DNA of 64,000 bases, taken from Motacilla alba alba (lineage: Eukaryota > Chordata > Aves > Passeriformes > Motacillidae). Of this stretch, positions 1 to 10,800 are shown one piece after another. Position 1 is the first letter of the stretch. Each line of letters starts with the position of its first letter. Location: NCBI RefSeq assembly GCF_015832195.1, contig NC_052018.1, forward strand, positions 37,825,052-37,889,051, written 5' to 3'. The translations under genes and the position numbers were made by a program. Under the pieces are notes generated by a model that made no database searches, was not told the origin of the DNA, and was given only the letters and a program-made list of their open reading frames with translations.

Positions 1-574
1 TAACCTTTGTGTGGATCACTTTAGCATGGTAGCTGTGAGCTCCACAGAAAAAAAACCAATATAGTTCTGTGGATGCACTCAAGGAGACACCTCTTGACTG
101 CTTTTTTTAGTACTGAATGGAGGAATTTTTTTTCAGTAGATTATAAATTGTTGTTACTCCTGCTTACAAGAACCATACCCATGGGAATTCAAAGGGGCCA
201 TTTATGAACTGTAAATCTGGAACATGAAAATAATGGAATAATGAAATATTTCAGAGTTCACTAGATTCAGCTACTCTTTTAGCAGAGATTTCCTATAACC
301 TTGACTTTAAATGCTGAGCTACATAATGCATGATTATATATTCAAATCCCAATTTGACCTCCTAAGAGCACACCACTTTAAGAAAAGACATTACTAATGG
401 GATTGAAAACATGCAGTGAAAAAAATACAGTAAAAAATGCAGTCTTACTCTCACTAGAATATTTAGTCAAATTAGGCAATTTCACATTAAAATGGATTTG
501 AAAATGTAAAAAGAATTATAATTCTTTCTTTTTAGAAATTTCAAGTATTTAGGATATTTAATTCATGTTAATCA

Positions 575-597
575 AGATATGAAGATATGAAGATATT
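575..597. repeat. Short tandem repeat, 8-bp unit
   Basis: The unit agatatga is repeated about 2.9 times, the last copy ending in agatatt. It abuts the inverted repeat that starts at 598. Confidence 0.7.
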
Positions 598-632
598 TTT
601 ATTCTGATGTTAGAATAAAACATCAGAATAAA
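598..632. repeat. Perfect inverted repeat, 14-bp arms
   Basis: The left arm tttattctgatgtt (598-611) and right arm aacatcagaataaa (619-632) are exact reverse complements, separated by a 7-nt loop. The bases just outside do not pair, so the hairpin is discrete. No terminal-repeat or insertion signature is visible. It is more likely a local mutation product than a mobile element. Confidence 0.8.
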
Positions 633-712
633 TGATGTTTTATTTCATGTTTTAAGTATTTAGACTTATTTTTTTTCTGTGTTATCATTTTTGTAATGTA
701 CTGGTGAACTTC

Positions 713-739
<27 letters not shown>
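713..739. repeat. (AT)n microsatellite
   Basis: An uninterrupted alternating AT run of about 13 units. It is a typical dinucleotide microsatellite and probably length-polymorphic. Confidence 0.9.
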
Positions 740-744
<5 letters not shown>

Positions 745-1190
745 ATCAGATTGAAGGTGTAAAACTATAAAATTTAAAATATTCATGCTTTCAATAGAAA
801 AGCACCAATCAAAACATAGTGGTTCAACATTGATATTTCAGAAAATACAAAATATTTTGCTATATTTCTTTTTCATTATTGTCCATCAGTGTCTTTAGTT
901 TTTCTCTGCTCTCTCACAAAATGTCTGTATTTAGCTTTAGTTCTGAGATTATGATTGAGGTGGTCAACTCTTAAGGCCTTTTTGCAGTAAGTTCTGCTGC
1001 CCTCTGTCCCTGTTTCACCTCCAACCAACTTCATTACTCATTCAAATTTGACTATGTAAAAGTAGGTGTCTGTCCTGTGTGCTCATGCTTGTGAGCAGCC
1101 CAGCTTTGCTTTGTCCAGTCCTGCCCTCACTTTCTCCAGCCCTGTCCCTAGAGATGGTTACTAATAATTTTGTGGCTTGTCACTGAGTTT

Positions 1191-1221
1191 CTTACACGAG
1201 TATTTATAATACTCGTGTAAG
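1191..1221. repeat. Perfect inverted repeat, 14-bp arms
   Basis: Left arm cttacacgagtatt (1191-1204) and right arm aatactcgtgtaag (1208-1221) are exact complements around a 3-nt loop (tat). The arms include a CpG-containing cacgag/ctcgtg core that is retained on both sides, so the arms probably arose recently or are maintained by mutual copying. Confidence 0.85.
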
Positions 1222-1251
1222 ATAATTTCTTACATCAGACTTCTTCTAGTA

Positions 1252-1255
<4 letters not shown>

Positions 1256-1283
<28 letters not shown>
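1256..1283. repeat. Poly-T run (T28)
   Basis: A run of 28 T. It could be a simple homopolymer or the poly-A tail of a minus-strand retrocopy. I see no AATAAA-type signal on the minus strand directly next to it and no recognisable retrocopy body, so a retrocopy is not supported. Confidence 0.85.
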
Positions 1284-1307
1284 CCTGTTGGTTCCTTCTG
1301 CTCTTAT

Positions 1308-1339
1308 TGGAGGGTTTTCACTACTGGAGGGTTTTCACT
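1308..1339. repeat. 17-bp period tandem duplication
   Basis: The 15-mer tggagggttttcact occurs at 1308-1322 and 1325-1339. It is a small local duplication just downstream of the T run. Confidence 0.8.
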
Positions 1340-2846
1340 CACCACTATTCAGAATTCAGATAGAAATTTCTCTCCCCCTGTTTCAGAAATAGTTTTTGGG
1401 TTTACTGATGGCTTTGGCTCAGAATTCCCACAGAATTTTAGACTCTTTTGTAATTGTCTATGATATCAAGTGAAGCTTTATGATGTACTTCATTCATTGC
1501 AACCACTTTCAATACACTTCTTATTTTATTCTGATTTTACCTGTTTACCTTTCATTCTAGCTTCTGGATATATCCAGTTCTACAAGAAGTTCCAAAAAGA
1601 CTTTGAGTCATTCCTTCCTATATTCTTATGCTATTGCTAGTTACTTGGAAATCTTAGAAGAGTGAAGTTCAGCTTTACCCTGGTAGTCATCTTAACTACA
1701 TGTAGAGATTAGACTGAAACTGTTGGTAGCCTGAATATTTTGAAGGCAAACTTTGGAAACTGAACTTCTTTCCAGTTTTTACTCTTGTACAAAAATGCCA
1801 AACTAATCAAGCCTATTGTATTTTGAAGAAAATTAATCTATTTTACTTAAAACATCAGTCATTATGCATTAAATCTGAGGCCAATTTGAATTTTTTTTCT
1901 GTTTATTGCAATGAAAGCAATAGAGAGATAAATATGTGATGAAGTCCCAATAATCATACTCTTCATAAAGCAGAAAAGTGGATTTCCAAAATTTACATAG
2001 GGAAATTAGATGCCTAAGTCCCTTGAAGTTTACTGATACTTTAAAAGTTTAATTAAATAAATAGAACCCTATTTAAAATTATGATCCAAGTGTCCTTGAT
2101 TTTTAGTAGAAGCATCACCATTGTCATCCATTTATTTTTTAAATCCTAAAAGCAAGACTACACGAAAGGTTAAGCAAAGAATCCAAAATTTGTCTGTTTT
2201 GGCACATGTTGAATTATTCTTTAGAAGGATGCTGAACTAATGTCCTTGCTGTTGTAAAATATTAAATAAGAATATATATTAGTATTTGACACATAGGAGT
2301 GCAAATTTAAACAAAAACAGAACTCATATATTGCTTTTACATTCTATCTGCCAGTCAAACTGAGACTTTATAAAGAATGGCAAAGCAATTTTCAATCATG
2401 TATGTTATATCGCGTAGGTCAAATTATTTTATGTAAATCTCTTTCACTTGGGTGTTTAAATTTCAATAAAAATGTAATGATAAAAAGTGTGGCTTTTATT
2501 TCTCCTTCTTTCTCCAGTTCATTCTGAGTTTTGGAGAACAAGTGTTTTATTGAGCATGACACCTAAAAGAGGCATTGTTTTAAAAAGGTGTTAAAACAAG
2601 AGTCACATATGTTTTGGATAATGGAGGTATTACAGGAGGCTTCCCCACACAACCTCTCTTTCCTGTAAGCTGGGTCTCGTGGAGCTGTTTCTGTAGGTTA
2701 GTTTGAGTTCACTTGAACTCTTCAGATCACCACATGAGGGTAGTTTACCTAATGACTTACAGGAGCATGGTGCATTTTCAGAGTTTCCGATTGTTGTTTT
2801 GCTTTTTGTTGCTGTTTTTACACGAGAAGTTCCCTATGTAATGAAG

Positions 2847-2881
2847 ATTCTTAGTGCTAAATAATATTCTTAGTGCTAAAT
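2847..2881. repeat. 19-bp period direct repeat
   Basis: The 16-mer attcttagtgctaaat occurs at 2847-2862 and again at 2866-2881. It is a simple local duplication with no associated element. Confidence 0.8.
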
Positions 2882-4228
2882 TGTGCCTAAAATTTGACAG
2901 TAACTTGCTTCTCTAAGCCCCTAAAATAAAAAAAAAAAAATTAAAAAAAGAAATAGAATTCACTGGTTTCAGAGCTTACCTAATAATACATGCTTTTCTG
3001 AATCACAATTCAGTTGCCATGTCAGGCTTTCACTTTGTAGTGAACAACCTAAGGAAATGGATCCTAAGCTGATCTCTCTTCAATATGTAGATGACTGCAT
3101 GGCCTCTGAAGCACTCAGCCTTTTTGCCTGCCTCATTATTTACTTTTGAAGTGAAGAAGAAAGATGACATACACCTCTGAAAGCTAGAGTATTTCCTAGC
3201 ATCAAGATTCACTTTCATGTGTGATGTGGGTTAGATCCCAAACATTGGATAATATGACACATATTAGGCTATCGTACAAGCTGTGAATAATAAATATTAG
3301 AGAAATCCACACAGGGAATACTACGGACTTTTGGGGCAAATTCTGAATTCAGAAACATAACTGCAGCTCAGGGAAGATTTTAAACACCTATCAAATGAAA
3401 TGCATTTGTGTGTATCTTCAGTTGTAAAACTATAGTTCCTTGCAAATACAAAGAGATTAGCTGGTTTACACCACTGGAGAGTAAATATTTGTAGGGTTTT
3501 TCTCTTTTGTCTGAAATATGATTGCCCCAGGAATTTTTGGAACAAGTTAGTGCTGTTTATACCACAGAGCTAAACAAAGCGCAGGCTGGAATAAGAAGAA
3601 TGGGGCAAGAATTAATGCTTTTGATTTAATGAATTATCTGGAGGTTTGCACTATTTCCTGTCCTTAACCAAATCTAAAAGTAGAAAAAAGGAGCAATGAA
3701 AGCAAATTGAACACAAACAAATCTTTGTTGAGATTAAGTCAAGTTTGTGGTTTATTTTTTTCAGAATGCCTTTGGATTTCAACATTAGAAGAAATTGTTC
3801 TGATAATGAAATGAAAAAGCATTTCTAAGCAACAACATAGAATATTTTGTTCATTTTCCAAACAATTTGAGGCAACATAATGTAATCCACTGTTTTGTTC
3901 TTGAATTCTTGAAGTCTTTTATCTTTAACAACTCAATCTTTTCAATTAAAATTTGTTTATTTTGCACAGGTTCCCAAGTACCACCAGTATGAGTGACTAG
4001 CAGCAATGTGCGGGGAAGGGGGAAAAGTAACTTTCAGTTCATTTAATGTTTCAAAATCTATTGAAAAACTTTGGTCAAATGAAAATTCAGACTGAAAACT
4101 AAATGATTTAAAGATTCCTCTTCTGTTTTTCTTAATCCTTTCTCCTGGTAGAGACAATATAATCCAACTTGGTTAACTTTTTTTTTTGTTTACAACATGC
4201 TATTAACTTCCCGGCACAAGATATTGTC

Positions 4229-4259
4229 ATATACTAATGTTGTCAATACATTAGTATAT
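4229..4259. repeat. Inverted repeat, 11-bp arms, in AT-rich tract
   Basis: Arms atatactaatg (4229-4239) and cattagtatat (4249-4259) pair exactly around a 9-nt loop. The sequence continues into a degenerate tata/aata tract to about 4305. AT-rich composition makes such pairing less surprising than for the GC-containing hairpins elsewhere in the window. Confidence 0.7.
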
Positions 4260-6836
4260 AGTAATATACGAATATATTAATATATATTATTAAGTATCAC
4301 TATATTAGATAACATTGAGGTCATTCCAATGTCACCAAATCTGTCTTTCCTCTTTCTAGAAGCTCATGTTTAGTTTTGCCTTGATCAAGAGAAAAGCTTA
4401 ACAGAAAACAGAATTCAATGACTACTTTGAGTTCTGAAGAATAAGGACAACTATTCCCTTGCGTTTTGTAGAAGCTTGTCAGGGATTGCACAAGGACACG
4501 TGCATACGTATTATATAGTTTTACATTTTTTTCATTTGCCAACATAATCTGTCCAGACAAATTCTCTGGAAAATTCTTCTAGCATGCTATCTGATAGGGA
4601 TCAATTCCTTCCACTTCCTCTTACCTGGAAACCCTGGTCAGAAAAAATCTTTTAGTTAAATTTTACTATTTAGTTCCTAAATAGTCCTACCAATAATTCA
4701 GCCTCATCCAAAATTATCTCCTTTGTTATCAACTGAAAAATCCCCATATCTTTGCTTCCTAAAGTGTTAAGTACCTATTGGTAACTCCCTGTAGGGAAAT
4801 GTAAGCTGACAGGGAACATTGGCAGTACTCTTGCTGATGAGAGCGGATCCTTTTCTTTATATCAGACAAACTCAGCTTTGATTCCTCTCTGCACTACCCT
4901 TATGTTCCTAAAGAGTGTCAGAGACATACTATAAAATCAGAATCAGTCAACGTTACAGAAAGTTTCTGACACTTTCTCTGTGGGACTGCGCAGAAAGGAA
5001 ATCACCTTGTCATGTCATCCAAAAATGGAATAACTTCTGAGAAACATATTTTACAAATATTCATTCATCTGCTTATCTTTATGCTCTGATAACAGCTTTG
5101 TTTTTTTTTCCAGAATTGCCTGCTGAGTCTTAGGGTCAGCACGTGTGTGAGTTCATGTGGGACTGCAGACTAACGAGGCAGCAATCTTCCTGTCAATTCA
5201 GGACTACATTATCTACTCTGAATGAGCTCAGGACTCATCATGGAATTTTTAATGGCAATACTATAAAGCACAGCCACATACATGACACAAGGCATAGGAA
5301 AACATATGTAGTTGATTGTTTTAGCTTTAAAAAATTAATCTGTTTGTATGGAATCTCAAAAACACTGACAAAACCCTCCATGTTAAAAATAGATAATTTC
5401 ATCTAGTATTAACATGGAAAGATGGCAAGATATTTGTATCCTTCCACCCACTTGACTTATGTGTGTGAAATAAATGCTTTTTAGTAACATTACATTGTGG
5501 GAACCTGCTGTGATAGACAACCATATTCTGCAGTTTTTGTTAAAGACATATGTAAGACAAGCCTTACTGAGCTTAGTGAGCAGACCATTGAACACCCATG
5601 CTACAACTGATTACCTGTGTTTTAGGTGCAAAATATTAATAATAATTAAACTGTTAAGGAATTTCATTTCTTCCTTCCTTGGCTTTCTCTCTTTTTTTCC
5701 CCTCAAGTTTAAAATGTCACTATTTAAAGCACTCAACAGGTACCTTAAAAACTAAGTAATAGAATGGAATTTTCTAATGTCAGCTGGACTGCGTTTGGAT
5801 AATACTTTGGGATTTATCATTCCTTTGTAACTGCAACTGCTATTAATGAGAGTGATCCAGAAATATTAATAGAAAAACCCTGAGCTGGGGATGGAGAGCT
5901 CTTTCAATACTTCTATGTACATATTCATGCCTTCAAATATATTCAGAAAAAGCATTAATGGAATACCTGAGACAGCTTTTTACAGATAGGAGAAACACAT
6001 AGATAATAAATGACAGAAATTATTGAAATTAAATTGTTCCCTTTTGTATACATAAAAAATAGACCTTTTTTTTAAATTTTGCCTTTAAAATTTAATGTCA
6101 GTAGTTCATAATGAAGTACAGAACTGGAACTTGGTAAATCTTTTTCATTGCCTCAAAGTAGTATTGATTCCCATTAAAACTTACTGATAATTATTGAATG
6201 ATAGTTAGCAGATTCATAGTTCACAATCTTAACATACTTTGCATAGCAAACAAGTTAATTTGTAATTTTCCACAGAAAAAATTACCTGCTTTGTGAATAT
6301 AAACAAACCAAGATATTTTCTGTAATATCTCTTATGTCAATTGAATAGGAATGAGTTTTACTACCACAGGCATACACAGTACTTGGAATTTAAATATATA
6401 GAATTTAAAAAAAAGTAAGATGAAACCATAGTCATCCTTGAGTTTGTATGGATCTGTCTCTAAATGCCTGTTTCTTTGTCTTATGGCTATTGTGCCAAAG
6501 TATCTTCACTTTTCTAGGTTTTACACCTGCAAAGTTCAGTTAGCTCACTTCCATTTTTTCTGGGAACTGACAATGCAACACTCAACCCTTATCATTGTTA
6601 AATCAAAGATGACTGGATAACTTGCACACATATTCTGATGGAACATTCACCAAGCCAAGCAGATCAAATGGCTACTTATATAAAGCTATGACTTTACTTT
6701 GATGAGGGCCCTTAATTTGGCTTCTTCTCCCCACCGAGCTTCTGGTATCATAGGAACATATACAGAGTCCACATCCAATAGAAGAATCAGATCTACTTCT
6801 CCTAAATTTGACTGAAATAAATCAACCGGGGAGGAG

Positions 6837-6934
6837 AACAACAAGAACAACAAACAACCACCAAATAAACAAAAATCCCAAATCAAACCCAAAAAACCCA
6901 AAAACCCAATCCAAACAAAATAAAAACCAAAAAG
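6837..6934. repeat. A/C-rich low-complexity tract
   Basis: About 100 bp made almost only of A and C in units like aac, aaac, aaccc and caaa. It gives spurious Asn/Lys/Pro-rich translations. Similar tracts occur at 7317, 52140 and 54817, and a complementary T/G-rich one at 40049. I take these as diverged simple repeats; no parent element is recognised. Confidence 0.75.
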
Positions 6935-7316
6935 GCAATCAGACAGGAACTACAAACTATTTGGTACTGATTTTTAGTGAGTTTCTATAACAGTCAGTGA
7001 TAAAAATGTAAGCCAGGGTACTTAAACTGGTTATGGTTTGTTGGTTTTAGTTTGCTTAGTTGGGGTTTTCATCTCTTTTTTCATGTAAAGAATTGCAGTC
7101 CCTAACCTTGAATTTTAAGTGTCAGATCTGGGGATTCACTGCCATGAACTCTTGCATTAGCTATCAGTTTACTTTGGGACATTGAGCTATGTGTGGGAAC
7201 AGAATAATTTTCTTGAAAGAGCTGATTTTGCATGTACTTAGCTGAGAATGAATCGCCCTTTTCAAACCCTTCGGCAATACTACTACACCTTTTTTTCCAC
7301 GTGTATTTCTTATTTA

Positions 7317-7349
7317 AAACAAAGCAAAACAACACAAAAAAAACCCCAG
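7317..7349. repeat. Short A-rich/C tract
   Basis: An A-rich low-complexity run with scattered C, ending in a run of A then cccc. It has the same character as the tract at 6837. Confidence 0.6.
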
Positions 7350-7569
7350 GTCCTCCAAAAGAAGAAAACAATTTTTTAACTATTACAAGTAGAAAAATCA
7401 TAGACTATAAACCTAGTTTAAATCAAATATTTATTTTAAAAAACAGAGGTACAAAAATCACTAATTCATTGAGTGGCATTTAGCAAATATTTCTTGTTAC
7501 AGATTCAGAAAAACAAGCACCTATGTTCAGCTAAAGATGTTTAAAACTTAATATGTTCAAAATGATCAA

Positions 7570-7860
7570 TAAAGATGTGTCACAGCTGATGGGATGAAAG
7601 TCAGAGGTGAACCTTTCCCTCCACTCAGCACTGGTGCAACCCCAAACTGGAATAGAGAAGATCCCTCATGACCATCAAGAAGCACTTTCTTACATTGACC
7701 AAGTACTGGCAGAGGTTGTTCAGAAAAGGAGATGAATCTTCCTCTTTGGTGATATCCAAAAGCTATCTGGACGTGGTCCAGAGCACACGTTGAGCATGGA
7801 GATCAGAGCAGTTGACAAGCAGAGGTCCCTTCCAACCTCAGCCAGTTTGTGATACTGTAG
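7570..7860 (+). mobile_element. CR1 LINE fragment, 3' end (plus strand)
   Basis: The 3' part of a chicken-repeat-1 non-LTR retrotransposon. It shows the usual order of CR1 3'-region landmarks: cactcagcactggtgc near 7623, catcaagaagcacttt near 7673, a ggcagaggttgttcag segment near 7710, aaagctatctggacgtggtc near 7758, and the closing gaggtcccttccaacctc near 7823, then tttgtgatactgt. CR1 ends in short octamer-like repeats instead of poly-A and makes no clear target duplication, so the 5' limit is a divergence point and is approximate. It is heavily mutated and has no usable reading frame. Family assignment is from remembered consensus; the subfamily is not resolved. Confidence 0.85.
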
Positions 7861-10800
7861 AACAACAATCCAGTCTTCCTTCTGAACTATTTACATATTT
7901 GTTCTTCTTTAATTTAATGCAGTACAATACACACACTTAGGGATTGGGCTCCATTATTTCATTTTGCTTCCTGTAAAGAAATCGCTTTCCCTCAGAAATA
8001 TTTCTGAGAACCAACAAATATTCTTCTCTTGTTCACTGCTCTAGAGGATAACTAGCTCGCAACAGTTTAAGTTCAGCTTCCAGGTTTTCTTAAATACATG
8101 GCCTTCCCAGCTTAATTGTACTTCTGACCTCTCTAAATTTTCTTTTTAACCATTCCCTGAATACTGAAACTTTCAGTAATAACCACTCCTCAGTAATGAT
8201 TGATTCTTATGGAACTGTACATTTTACAGATATTGAAATTTTATGTAAAAAACTCTCTTTTCTTGATTCTGTTTGAAACAGAAAGATGACATTTTGTACC
8301 GTGAGTTAACTTTTGTCATTTTTTCCCAGAACCACTCAGTTTAATTAGTCTTTAATTACTGGTTAATTATTCTCTAAGTAATCTGCTTTTCATTCACATA
8401 TTTAATAGCCATCAGTATTTAAGCAACTTGAGATCTTTGTACATGAATTTGAAACAGAGATATTAAAGCAACTTAAATAGAGTAATGCTGAACTCAGCAG
8501 CATTTGAAATGAATTTTTTAGGATGCAAGATTTATTTTAAAGAAGTACTTCAGTCTGATTATTCTGGAGCTGCTAAATAGCCTCTGAAGTGATAATTTAA
8601 ACATTATGGTTTACTTCTTGCTTGTGTGATTTTTTTTAGCCCCTGTGTTCATCTCCTCTCTTCATGCCAGCACTAACAGGGCTTCACAGGATGTGCAGAT
8701 CTACACTGGGATAACAACATCAATCAGATGTCACGCCTCAGCATTTCAGCCACCCAAATTCAGCAATACTTTCCCTAAAGCACAATTGGATGAACATATT
8801 CCAATTCTATTTTGATTATCTACTCCTTCCTGGACCCCTGCAAGTTCTTTCTTCTGAAATAATAAAGATGATACAATGACAGGGGCAGATCTGGGACTTG
8901 ATGGAAAACATCTTCTAAGTGCTCTGGTGGTAACTTACAGCTCAGAGCCTGGTAGAGCTGCAAGATTTGAGGTTAGGAAAAGAAGTGTCAGACTTCTATG
9001 TGAATAGTGAGTTTTTCAGTTCAGTAATTTTTTTTCCTGGTGAGAATATTTAGTCATACCCACTAGGCAATTTCCAGCTAAAAGACTACCCTAGATTTGG
9101 CAACCAGCTTGATTATTTCTGTGATCTGCCTGAAAACACACATTATTGCCTGAAAACATGCTCGATAAGATGTGTTAGATCAGACTTTGAAGTAAATAAA
9201 TGGACATTTTGTCAAAATTTATGTAGGAGCCACTGTCTTACACTGTGCAAGATATTTCAAATAAAGGCTTTTTCCTTCATTCCTTCTCCCTTTCCTTCTC
9301 TTAAGTATTTTAGAATAATGTAAAGACAGCTTTTGAGTAGCAAGGAACTTTCCGTTTAGGATCTCTGCAGACATTGCCTCCTTATTCAAAGGAGAGGAAA
9401 ATTTAAGTCTCAGAAACTTTTGTCAGTAGGGCTTGTCTTTCAATCTTTATCTTTCTGAAGAATTCAAAATTCTCTAGAAGAAAGATTTCTAGACAAATCA
9501 ATAGTAACTTTACATCCTGAGACAAAAAAAGTAATAAACCGTACACATAGTAACTTAAAAAGAAGTAAATCTCGACTACAACTCGTAGACTGTTTATGAA
9601 AGTACAGAAGAAATAAACCACTCAACAAAGAAGAGGAAAAGTTTCTAAATAAGACCTGATGTCAGAAATACTGAAATCTTAGTGGTTGAGAAGGAAAGGA
9701 GAGAAAGGTACACTTGACAGAACTGATCCCCATTAAAAAAAAAAACAAAACCTATTTGCATCTTCTCACAGGACATAGAAAAAGTTGTGGTCATAGATAT
9801 GCACTCATATATGAGATGAGTAGTCCATGGGAATAAACTTAGTCCCTCCAATGGGCACTCACAACCAATTCTATATTATTCTCTTTGATCATTATCCTGC
9901 TGCAATGTGTAAGAAAAGAGAGTTTGCTTTCTATAGAAGAGACAAAGATGTGGAGAAGGTTTCTAAGAACAAATATTTGTAGGTACAGATAGGCATCTTA
10001 CTTTTCGCTTCACTTCCTCAATCACATAGGATGTAAGGATGTGTAGATATAAATTAATTTGAGTTTTCAATAAGAAGAACACAAGATGGCAATCTTATCA
10101 GTATATTAGATCATGAATAAAGACTGGTATTTCTCCCAGAAATAGAGTAAAAAAGACAATAACAAATATCAGATGTGAATTCTTTTTGGCTGCAGAGATA
10201 GTTTGCTGCAAACCAAAACAAACCCCTGAAAAAACACCACCACTTCAAACTACATGTGTGTCTGGAATCATGGAGAGCTTTCATCCTCAGCATGGGAGGA
10301 GGTGAGATATGTGATTCCATAAGTGGCTTTTCCGGTCTGAAGAATGAGAGAGGTTAACGTGTAAGAACAGCATAACTGGTCCTTGGGAATACATCTTTAT
10401 CCAAATGTAAATTCTGTGGCAATTATAAATTAAAATCAGTTAGGTTAGAGTGGTTATAGTTGAGGAAAGAAATTAGATATTATCTCAGAATTTCTATTTG
10501 TTGGGACCATGATGAAATGGTTCTACTGTAGTTCATTATTCAATAGTGTTTAAGAATTCTGTGTGTATATTTTCCTTGGCTAAACTTAACATACCAAAAT
10601 AATTTTGCTCTGTTTTTATGAAAATTGATTTAATATAGAGCATTTTCTTTGACACCAGATTTTCAATAAACTTCAATTCAACCCTGGAAATACCAAATGG
10701 ATTGAAGGAATTAGCATCTCTATTTGAAATAGTATTATGCAGAAGGAAAAACCCAGGATATTTGATTTTCAATAAAACTTCTGGTAAAATTTGAACTTCT

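Larger units (their letters stand above)
1..7569. other. AT-rich unique DNA, no gene seen
   Basis: I see no convincing exon, RNA gene or recognisable transposon here. All reading frames are short and stop-rich, with AT-driven composition. The stretch holds the small repeats listed separately: inverted repeats at 598, 1191 and 4229, an (AT)n, a T run, short tandem duplications, and A/C-rich tracts at 6.8 and 7.3 kb. Very old transposon remnants or conserved noncoding elements could be present but cannot be recognised without an alignment. Confidence 0.6.

Noticed and set aside
1256..1283. Poly-A tail of a minus-strand processed pseudogene
   Set aside because: No polyadenylation signal or recognisable gene sequence lies beside the T run.
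6808..6990. Asn/Lys/Pro-rich small protein
   Set aside because: A translation of the A/C-rich tract at 6837-6934.
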